Shown here: piece after piece, positions 9,432 to 15,883 of the stretch
Numbering within the stretch: the first letter of the stretch is position 1
Layout of the letters: each line of letters starts with the position of its first letter
Program-made: the position numbers and the translations under genes
Notes under the pieces: generated by a model
What the model was told of the DNA's origin: nothing
What the model saw: the letters and a program-made list of their open reading frames with translations, nothing else
Databases searched by the model: none
NCBI RefSeq assembly: GCF_009193305.1
Contig: NZ_WBVS01000009.1
Coordinates: forward strand, 1-64,000
DNA from: Bifidobacterium cebidarum
Lineage (GTDB): Bacteria > Actinomycetota > Actinomycetes > Actinomycetales > Bifidobacteriaceae
Length of the DNA stretch: 64,000 nucleotides
Reading direction: 5' to 3'

Positions 9432-9469
9432 GGAGCCGGAGACACCCTGCAGGAGCAGGGCCCGGCTCC
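9432..9469. terminator. two-tier stem-loop between convergent genes
   Basis: Outer arms GGAGCCGG (9432-9439) and CCGGCTCC (9462-9469) enclose inner arms CCCTGC and GCAGGG with an AGGA loop. It lies between the convergent HTH gene (ends 9307) and DUF3800-like gene (ends 9503). There is no T-run, so it may be a stem-loop without intrinsic termination activity. Confidence 0.4.
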
Positions 9470-9502
9470 TGCGCTATCCGGCAACATTCATTTCCATAGG
9501 CG

Positions 9503-10126
9503 TCATAAATCACAATGGATTACGTCTATGCATTCATTGAACTGATTCAGTGTATCTAAGAAGTTTCTTTCTGCATAGGTGAGTTGTGGCCTGAGCAATA
9601 GCTCGGCAGCGTCGCCATAAGCTCCAAGTATCTGATCCGGGAGCCAAAGTCCAGCATTGGAGTGTCCCGGTTGATGAGATATGCGAAAATCGTTGGGAAT
9701 CCAATGCTTGCAACGAAGCTGCTTAACGAATTGCACTTCTCTTTCGTCCTGCGCTTTTGAACGGCTTTCCAAAAGCAGATTATGAATATCATGCTGTCCT
9801 TCAAGTCCTGGGATAAGCTGTTCTAAACATTTTCTTCGGGCATGTTCCTCCTGTTTGCCTGACGTTGGCAATGGCGAAGCTTGAATAATGATTGGGGTTA
9901 TGCGCTGATTGGAAAACAGACTAGACAATATGTCCATAACCTGAATTTTGTCAGCTGTTCGCAGTGTCGACCAGTGGAGTTTGCTGTCACCAGAGTGTTT
10001 TAGGGGCTCCAATATGCGACGGATTTCAGACTCCGCAAGAGATGTAATGCAGACGCCAATGAGGTACATCGGCATGATGACATGCCTGTGGTGGACGCTT
10101 TCGTCCCCGTATGCTGTCGGAGTCAT
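9503..10126 (-). CDS. DUF3800-like protein (RNase H-fold type)
   Basis: About 207 residues. The start MTPTAYGDESVHH followed by a hydrophobic strand (MYLIGVCIT), then KLHWSTLR, LLLESRS and LPDQILGAYGD, gives the spacing of acidic residues (Asp-Glu near 8-9, Glu near 135, Asp near 170) seen in DUF3800 proteins, which are thought to have an RNase H-like fold. ATG 10126 is chosen because AGGTGA is placed well; a GTG at 10138 overlapping the upstream gene is possible. It directly follows the HTH gene on the same strand with an 8-base gap, so the two are probably co-transcribed. DUF3800 genes are frequent on mobile elements. The family call rests on pattern only. Confidence 0.6.
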   Translation of the reverse strand: MTPTAYGDESVHHRHVIMPMYLIGVCITSLAESEIRRILEPLKHSGDSKLHWSTLRTADKIQVMDILSSLFSNQRITPIIIQASPLPTSGKQEEHARRKCLEQLIPGLEGQHDIHNLLLESRSKAQDEREVQFVKQLRCKHWIPNDFRISHQPGHSNAGLWLPDQILGAYGDAAELLLRPQLTYAERNFLDTLNQFNECIDVIHCDL

Positions 10127-10134
10127 ATCTAGGC

Positions 10135-10584
10135 TCACCTCGTGTTGTCGGACGCCTGTCGAGAGTATTGCCGCTGTTTTTCTTCGATGAGCTCTTGGGC
10201 CAGCGCAATGCTTTCATTGATGGCCTTAAGCTGGTCTTTTTTTGCCTGAACGTAGTATGTGAGAAGACGAATTTCCGGAGAATCGACAGTGTGATCTACT
10301 CCGGAAATGGAAGCTGGATTGGTTTCTACTGTGCCAGTGGTGGTGACGCCCGGCTGGTCAGTATTGCTGTCATGGTCGGCAATGTCGGAATCGGCGGCAT
10401 GGTGTTCGCCGGTCTTGCGGGCGCCGGAGAATATTGTGTCGGGCGTGACAGCGTCTCGTGGGATAAGCCACCTATCTCCCTGTTTGACACCTTTCAAGGT
10501 TCCGCGAGATATACGTTTTCTAAGGCTCTCCACGGTTTTTCCGGTCATTTCTGCGGCTTCAGCAATTGTGATATAGCCAGACAT
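10135..10584 (-). CDS. helix-turn-helix protein with coiled-coil tail, paired with DUF3800-like gene
   Basis: 149 residues. The N-terminus (ITIAEAAEMTGKTVESLRKRI, then GDRWLIPRDAV) is an excisionase/MerR-like DNA-binding domain. Residues ~50-95 are a low-complexity, Asp/Thr-rich linker, and the tail (LLTYYVQAKKDQLKAINESI) is a coiled coil. Domain order and the tail resemble the protein at 8927-9307, so these are diverged paralogues. ATG 10584 has AAAGGA about eleven bases upstream, a weak site. It is followed at once by the DUF3800-like gene. Upstream lies a ~320-base non-coding stretch rich in GGAC/GTCC motifs. The role is unknown; autoregulator of the pair is the simplest idea. Confidence 0.72.
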   Translation of the reverse strand: MSGYITIAEAAEMTGKTVESLRKRISRGTLKGVKQGDRWLIPRDAVTPDTIFSGARKTGEHHAADSDIADHDSNTDQPGVTTTGTVETNPASISGVDHTVDSPEIRLLTYYVQAKKDQLKAINESIALAQELIEEKQRQYSRQASDNTR

Positions 10585-10906
10585 TCTCTATACTGTCCTT
10601 TCGGTCGTGTTCTTTAACTGATTTATCAGAGTACGCTGGGAGGCGGACGGGTGTCCAGTATGCGTTGGACATATCCGGTTCCGGTCCTGTCGTCCTTGTC
10701 GATGACGGTGTCCTTCGATGGCTGACTTGTTCGGACGCTGACAGCCTTTGTGGATGGTGCACTGATTGATGGTTCTCTGCAAGCCATATGTTCGAGGCCA
10801 TGTTCGGACAAGATTGTCGCTGTCTGCTTTGGCCGCCGAATGCGGACGATGGTATCGATTGGCGGAGTGCCGCTGGCCGTGAGACTTTGCTCGGACAGTA
10901 ATTCGA
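10585..10906. promoter_or_regulatory. non-coding region rich in GGAC/GTCC motifs
   Basis: No credible gene. By eye I count eleven GGAC or GTCC tetramers in about 310 bases, including CGGACAAG at 10805-10812, a related ACTTGTTCGGAC at 10725-10736, and GTCCA/TGGAC arms around 10651-10671. The stretch is upstream of the HTH/DUF3800 pair, so it may hold its promoter and multiple operator-like sites. Confidence 0.35.
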
Positions 10907-11098
10907 CTATCTTTGCATCGCAAATATTTCCATGTAAAACAATTGATTAGCTGGAATTCCAGCCAGATTGTCTTTATTGCCAGCGTAAGTCAGCGCATCT
11001 GAGCGATATGCACTTGAGGCTGATTGTACGCGACCCCAATGCGCAAGATTCGCGACAATAAAACCAGCGTCACCCGCTACTAGAATTTTATGTGGCAT
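10907..11098 (-). pseudogene. rfbB: dTDP-glucose 4,6-dehydratase N-terminal remnant
   Basis: About 63 codons on the minus strand begin with MPHKILVAGDAGFIVANLAHW and continue with ALTYAGNKDNLAGIPANQ, which matches the start of RfbB (normally KILVTGGAGFIG...LDKLTYAGN...). The nucleotide-binding glycines are altered (GDAGFIV in place of GGAGFIG) and a block before ALTYAGN has been lost or changed. After it the frame ends at once, whereas a full enzyme has about 340 residues. It is a decayed fragment left between the accessory insert and glf, pointing to a former rhamnose-gene neighbour or a recombination scar. Confidence 0.65.
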
Positions 11099-11413
11099 AA
11101 AGGCAGCATGGAAGGTGTCAGAGCCGTCAGGGTACTGTTCTCGCAATCGGCCATAATGCTTGTTATGTCGGTTAGCGGCTCTGCGGACAGCCGCAATACG
11201 CCATCGAGGTGGAAGCTTCTTCTACATATCAACCAACGGCTTTTGCGAATATCGAAGATTTCGCTCCTGCGATAGGGGCCGATGTCAAGCATCGATTGGT
11301 CGTCTACGGTGACGAGAATGCTTTTGTGGCCGAACGCGGGAATGTCATTGGTCTTGTAATGATAGGGGCCGACTGCTGTATGGGTGAGTGTGCCAGTAGG
11401 ATTTATGTGAATT
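11080..11413 (-). other. unassigned open stretch, possible gene remnant
   Basis: A minus-strand frame is open for about 110 codons and contains GTLTHTAVGPYHYK and MLDIGPYRRSEIFDI, which read like real protein, but there is no plausible start or ribosome site and no family I recognise. It overlaps the rfbB remnant in another frame at its end. A short plus-strand frame over the same bases is no better supported. Probably decayed coding DNA. Confidence 0.25.
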
Positions 11414-11478
11414 GAACATTATTCATGATTGATTGGCGTGTTTGCCAATCGATGCTAAAACCAGAAGGGATTTTACAC

Positions 11479-12657
11479 GTGACTGAATCATTCGAATACC
11501 CAGATCTGGTGATTGTTGGTGCGGGACTGTTTGGCTTGACTGTGGCGCAGCAGGCGGTGGAGCATACGAGCGCTCGCGTGCACATCATCGACGTGCGCGA
11601 CCACATCGGTGGCAATGCATACTCCTACTTCGACCCGGAAACCGGTGCGGAAATCCACCGGTATGGCGCGCACCTGTTCCATACCTCCAACAAGCGCGTA
11701 TGGGATTACGTGAACCATTTCACCTCGTTCACCAACTACGTGCACCGCGTGTACGCCACGCATGACGGCGAGGTCTACCCGCTGCCGATCAACCTCGGCA
11801 CCATCAACCAGTTCTTCCATGCGCACTACACACCGGCCGAGGCCCAGAAGCTCATCGCCGAGCAGGCCGGCGAGCTGGCCGGCACCGATCCGGAGAACCT
11901 GAACGACAAGGGCATCCAGCTGATCGGTCGCCCGCTGTACGAGGCATTCATTAAGAATTACACGGGCAAGCAGTGGCAGACCGACCCGGCCGAGCTGCCG
12001 GCCTCCATCATCAAGCGTCTGCCGGTGCGCTTCAACTACGACAACCGTTACTTCAAGGACACGTGGGAGGGTCTGCCCGCGGACGGCTACACCAAGTGGT
12101 TCGAGCGCATGATCGACGACCCGCGCATCACCGTGGAACTTGGCGTGGACTTCTTCGATGAGTCCCAGCCGTACAACAAGAAGGCTCTGCAGGCCGCCGG
12201 CGTACCGGTGGTGTACACGGGCCCGATCGACCGTTACTTCGACTACGAGCTGGGCGACCTCAAGTGGCGTACGGTGGACTTCAAGGAGGTCCGTTACGAC
12301 GAAGGTGACCACTTCGGTTGCCCGGTGATGAACTTCTCCGATGCGGACGTACCGTACACCCGCGCCATCGAGTTCAAGAACTTCAACCCGGAGCGCGCTG
12401 ATCAGCAGAACCCGGACAAGACCGTGGTGTGGGAGGAATACAGCCGTTTCGCTGAGCGCGGCGACGAGCCGTACTATCCGATCAACACGGACGCGGACAA
12501 GACCCTGTACGCACAGTACGAGGCAAAGGCCGCGGCCGAGCCGAAGACCGTGTTCGGCGGCCGTCTCGGCACGTACAAGTACTACGACATGCACCAGGTG
12601 ATCGACACCGCCCTGACCGCATACGAAGAGCAGGTCGCCCCGCTGCTGGCAAAGTAA
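11479..12657 (+). CDS. glf: UDP-galactopyranose mutase
   Basis: Converts UDP-galactopyranose to UDP-galactofuranose with a reduced FAD, in the cytoplasm. About 392 residues, the usual length. The FAD-binding start is LVIVGAGLFGLTVA, followed by DHIGGNAYSY, the substrate-pocket RYGAHLFHTSNKRVWDYV and KNYTGKQW; the C-terminal FGGRLGTYKYYDMHQV is the second FAD contact and is characteristic. GTG 11479 is chosen because AGAAGGGA lies eight bases upstream; ATG 11425 and ATG 11452 are in-frame but have no site. It supplies galactofuranose for surface glycans, which suits the neighbouring locus. Housekeeping-like GC-rich codon use contrasts with the accessory insert upstream. Confidence 0.96.
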   Translation: MTESFEYPDLVIVGAGLFGLTVAQQAVEHTSARVHIIDVRDHIGGNAYSYFDPETGAEIHRYGAHLFHTSNKRVWDYVNHFTSFTNYVHRVYATHDGEVYPLPINLGTINQFFHAHYTPAEAQKLIAEQAGELAGTDPENLNDKGIQLIGRPLYEAFIKNYTGKQWQTDPAELPASIIKRLPVRFNYDNRYFKDTWEGLPADGYTKWFERMIDDPRITVELGVDFFDESQPYNKKALQAAGVPVVYTGPIDRYFDYELGDLKWRTVDFKEVRYDEGDHFGCPVMNFSDADVPYTRAIEFKNFNPERADQQNPDKTVVWEEYSRFAERGDEPYYPINTDADKTLYAQYEAKAAAEPKTVFGGRLGTYKYYDMHQVIDTALTAYEEQVAPLLAK

Positions 12658-12688
12658 CAGTGTAACAGCTAGGTGCCCATTCTCTACC

Positions 12689-12731
12689 AGGCTGGCCGCT
12701 TCCTTGACGGGGGAAGCTGGCCGGCCTTTTT
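12689..12731 (+). terminator. intrinsic terminator after glf
   Basis: GGCTGGCC/GCTTCC pairs with GGAAGC/TGGCCGGCC around a short loop, with one wobble and one bulge, followed by TTTTT at 12727-12731. Confidence 0.8.
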
Positions 12732-12878
12732 GTATGCTGAGTGTTTGATTGGCGTCATGGGGGCATGAAGCTTATGCGTCGTGGCATTGTATAGGTATGC
12801 TGGTGCTGGATGGCAATTGCGCACAAAGAAGCGCGGTGATATGAGATGCCGGACGGTACTTTGCGGAAGGGGAATTCG

Positions 12879-13523
12879 ATGAACGAGTTGCATAAGCGTG
12901 AAGATTTAGGCGGGGCTTCTGACGAAGGGCATCAGCCCGAAACGCAGCATGAGAATCCGGCTGCGACTTCTCAGAATACGGCTTCAAATGCAGAGGCTCC
13001 ATATTCACCATATGTGGCTCCAGGCATGCCGCAGGGCAACCCATATGCGAATCCGTACGCCAATCCCCATACCGCCCAGCGATACAACAGTTTTGCCGTG
13101 GGCGGCTTCGTCGCATCGTTCTTCGTCTCGATAATCGGCATTGTGTTGAGCGTCATCGGCCTGAGCGAAATCAGAAAACAGGGCGGCAAAGGGCGCGGCC
13201 TAGCCATTGCCGGAATCATCATTGGCGCAGTCAAAATCATTGCCGAAATCATTCTCATCATTGTTGTGATCATCGGTGCGGTTTCCTGGATCGAACAGGA
13301 GTCGCGCAACGGTGGATTCGATAGCTACTCCTACGAGTACAACTTTGGCGACTTAGATAGTAGCCATAGCGGCAATCGCGACCGCGGTACCGATGGACGC
13401 GATGGCTTTGATTTCGACTTTGACCTTGATTCCGGGTCTCATGGTGACTCCAAGGGGGACTCCGATGATCTGTTCGAATATCAGTACCAAGGCAATAACA
13501 GCATCACTGTCTTCGTGCAATAG
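12879..13523 (+). CDS. DUF4190-type small membrane protein
   Basis: About 214 residues. The first ~75 are polar and rich in Glu, Pro, Asn and Gln. Two hydrophobic helices follow (FAVGGFVASFFVSIIGIVLSVIGL and, after the basic loop RKQGGKGRGLA, IAGIIIGAVKIIAEIILIIVVIIGAV), the arrangement seen in DUF4190 proteins. The C-terminal ~55 residues are acidic and rich in Asp, Ser and Gly, probably outside the membrane. ATG 12879 is preferred because GGAAGGGGAA precedes it; ATG 12846 is in frame but has no site. Function unknown. Similar proteins are common in bifidobacteria near unrelated genes, so context gives no clue. Confidence 0.72.
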   Translation: MNELHKREDLGGASDEGHQPETQHENPAATSQNTASNAEAPYSPYVAPGMPQGNPYANPYANPHTAQRYNSFAVGGFVASFFVSIIGIVLSVIGLSEIRKQGGKGRGLAIAGIIIGAVKIIAEIILIIVVIIGAVSWIEQESRNGGFDSYSYEYNFGDLDSSHSGNRDRGTDGRDGFDFDFDLDSGSHGDSKGDSDDLFEYQYQGNNSITVFVQ

Positions 13524-13640
13524 CTGAACCGACCAGATGCCTCCGTGTGTTGCGGCGCACCCTTGATGCCGGGGCAAGAAAAGTACGTTTCACGCAAAAA
13601 TGGTCATGCCGGCCTGAAACGCCGTAGTAGTGTTGGCCCT

Positions 13641-14462
13641 ATGAGACTTGCACGATTTTCTCTGAATGATGCGCCGCGCTATGCCTTCGTGCAGAAGGAT
13701 TCGGTTGACGGCAAAGACTACCTCATTGAACTGGACGGTCACCCGCTGGCCGGTGATCAGGTCAAGCCCACGGGCAACCGTTACGCGGTGGATGCGGACG
13801 GTGTGCGGCTGCTCGCTCCGGTCATTCCTTCCAAGGTGTACGGTCTGGCCAAGAACTACGAGGCCCATGCGCAGTTCATGCACGAAGCCGGCCACTCCGA
13901 GATCGCGCACGCGCCGGAGAACATGGTCATCTTCACCAAGCCGTCCACCTCGGTGATCGGCCCGGACGATCCGATTGTGTATCCGGCCTGCTCCAAGGAT
14001 ATGAACTTCGAGCCGGAAGTGGCTGTGGTGATGGGACGCATCGCCAAAAACGTGCCGGTCGAGAAGGCCATGGATTACGTGCTGGGCTTCACCTGTGTGA
14101 ACGACGTGACGCTGCGCGATCTGCAGGGTCTCGATCCGACTTGGACGCGCGCCAAGGGCTTCGACACGTCCTGCCCGCTCGGCCCATGGATCGTGATGCG
14201 CGATGACCTCGATTGGAAGGACGCGAAGATCTCCTTCACCCTGAACGGTGAAGACGTGCCGATGGCGTCCGGTACCACCGCGAACCTCATCCACGGCATC
14301 CCGGAGCAGATTGCCGCGATTTCCTCGTTCTCCACGCTGCTGCCGGGCGACGTGATCATGACTGGTACCCCGAACGCATCCGGTCACCTTGACCCGGGCG
14401 ACGAGACCATCGTGCACGTGGAAGGCATCGGCGACCTGCGCAACGTGATCGTGCGCGCCTGA
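13641..14462 (+). CDS. fumarylacetoacetate hydrolase family protein
   Basis: About 273 residues. The catalytic domain shows KVYGLAKNYEAHA, VIFTKPSTSVIGPDDPIVYP, the metal-binding acidic pair in NFEPEVAVVMG, the GFTCVNDVTLRD block with a further Asp, and LLPGDVIMTGTPNASGHLDPGD near the end. These are hallmarks of FAH-family enzymes, which act on C-C bonds in acylpyruvates or decarboxylate oxaloacetate. The true substrate is not predictable. The start is ATG 13641; no ribosome-binding sequence is visible, so initiation may be leaderless or weak. It is followed by a tandem-hairpin region separating it from the convergent transporter gene. Confidence 0.85.
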   Translation: MRLARFSLNDAPRYAFVQKDSVDGKDYLIELDGHPLAGDQVKPTGNRYAVDADGVRLLAPVIPSKVYGLAKNYEAHAQFMHEAGHSEIAHAPENMVIFTKPSTSVIGPDDPIVYPACSKDMNFEPEVAVVMGRIAKNVPVEKAMDYVLGFTCVNDVTLRDLQGLDPTWTRAKGFDTSCPLGPWIVMRDDLDWKDAKISFTLNGEDVPMASGTTANLIHGIPEQIAAISSFSTLLPGDVIMTGTPNASGHLDPGDETIVHVEGIGDLRNVIVRA

Positions 14463-14476
14463 CCGGCCATGTGCTT

Positions 14477-14651
14477 AAGGGGCAGCAACTGCGCGTTCGG
14501 ACAAATGCCGAGCGCAGTTACTGCCCCTTTTGCGTTATGAACAGGCAATAACTGCGCGAGGGGCTCGTAAATCAGCGCAGTTACTGTCGGATGAGGGCGC
14601 TGAAGCGGCAGTAACTGCGTGTGTATTGTGTTCGTACGCGCAGTTACTGCC
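14477..14651. repeat. three tandem stem-loops built from one palindromic unit
   Basis: Three consecutive hairpins use near-identical arms. Hairpin 1: 14477-14494 with 14512-14530; hairpin 2: 14544-14557 with 14575-14588; hairpin 3: 14607-14620 with 14638-14651. The shared arm is GGCAGTAACTGCGC and its complement. Hairpin 1 is flanked by AA and TTT and could end transcription on both strands. It lies between convergent genes (14462 and 14696). Confidence 0.8.
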
Positions 14652-14695
14652 GGTGCGTTGATTCTCCGGCGGCTCCAGAGGTTGCGAAACCGCGC

Positions 14696-15625
14696 TTACG
14701 CCCCCGGCAGCAGGGCATGCAGCACGGTCATGACCGCCAAACTGATGATGGCCGTCACCGTCAGTGAGAAGCCGGCGAGCTTGGCGTTGCCGGTCAGTGA
14801 ATCGGTGAACTTGGTGGAGAAAATCGTGATCGGGGCGAATGCGCCCAGCACGATAATTTCGCGAATGCGCATATCGAACGGCAGCAGGAACCATGCGGCC
14901 ACTGCGATGATCACGCCAAACAATGCGCGCCAGCCAATCACCTTCAGCAATTCCATACGGTCCTTGCGATTGTCCGGAATCTCCATCATCAGGCCGATCA
15001 TGGCCATCGCGCAGAACGCGTTCGCATTGGCGAACGGGGTGATCAGCGTCACGATGGGCTGCGGAATCGTGATGTGCAGAAACATGAACACCAGCATCAG
15101 CATGTAGATGTCGAACGAAATCGAACCCAGGAAGTCATGGGCGATGTTGCGCAATCGCAGGCTCAACGGCAGTGACTTGAAGTTTTCGTCCATCTTGAGC
15201 AATGTGCGCGTGATGGTCAGCGAACCTGCGGTGGCCACGGTGGCATTGCCGATGTCAAGCATGATGATGGGCAGGCCGGCGGATGCGCCCATGAACGTCT
15301 GCACCACGGGCAGACAGAACGCGCCTAGGTTCAGGCCGGATGCGTTGAGCATCTGGAAGGCGCGATAGTTGCGCTCGTCGCCGTGCGAACCAAGATACAC
15401 GATGAACAGTGGGGTCGCGCAGGCAAAGAATCCGAACAGCACGATCCACAGCATGCGCATGTCGTGCTTGTTGGTGGCGAACGACAGGATGATGGCGCAG
15501 GGGAGCGTCAGATTGAACACCAGGCCTTGGGCGACTTTGTAGTCGCGCTCGCCGAAGATGTGCAGGTGTTTCAGTGCGTATGGGCCCAGAATGGCGAGCA
15601 GCAGCGCGCCGGATTGGAAAATCAT
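14696..15625 (-). CDS. AEC family transporter (auxin efflux carrier type)
   Basis: About 309 residues. The protein begins MIFQSGALLLAILGPYALKHL and has about ten hydrophobic segments in two groups of five, separated by the longer loop with LPLSLRLRNIAHDFLG, as in AEC (PF03547) secondary transporters. These move small organic acids or malate-like anions, but no specificity can be read here. ATG 15625 is chosen, with AGAAGAAAC upstream. It lies divergent to clpB, and the HspR-type operator of clpB is about 100 bases upstream of the chosen start. The two could be read from the same regulatory region, though I see no direct evidence for shared control. Confidence 0.82.
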   Translation of the reverse strand: MIFQSGALLLAILGPYALKHLHIFGERDYKVAQGLVFNLTLPCAIILSFATNKHDMRMLWIVLFGFFACATPLFIVYLGSHGDERNYRAFQMLNASGLNLGAFCLPVVQTFMGASAGLPIIMLDIGNATVATAGSLTITRTLLKMDENFKSLPLSLRLRNIAHDFLGSISFDIYMLMLVFMFLHITIPQPIVTLITPFANANAFCAMAMIGLMMEIPDNRKDRMELLKVIGWRALFGVIIAVAAWFLLPFDMRIREIIVLGAFAPITIFSTKFTDSLTGNAKLAGFSLTVTAIISLAVMTVLHALLPGA

Positions 15626-15723
15626 GAAGTTTCTTCTTGTCCCTCGGGGAATGCTGCGCGCAGTTTGAGTGGCACGAACGTTGCCCACAATAGGAGCTGC
15701 CATGCTCAATTCGCGATGAATTC

Positions 15724-15752
15724 AAAACTTGAGTCACCTTCGCTCAAGTTTT
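15724..15752. promoter_or_regulatory. HspR operator (HAIR-type) upstream of clpB
   Basis: CTTGAGT (15728-15734), seven bases, then GCTCAAG (15742-15748) matches the HAIR consensus CTTGAGT-N7-ACTCAAG except for one base. The arms extend to AAAACTTGAG/CTCAAGTTTT. clpB is a known member of HspR regulons in actinobacteria. Confidence 0.85.
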
Positions 15753-15883
15753 GGGAATAGAATGGACTTCAGGTCGGTTGAACGAGTCAGAACATGACAC
15801 GAATGCCTGACTGCGGGCGTGCGGCGGATATCGATGCCGGCGGTCGCAGACAGGCATACAAGAAGACTTTGGAGGAACACATC

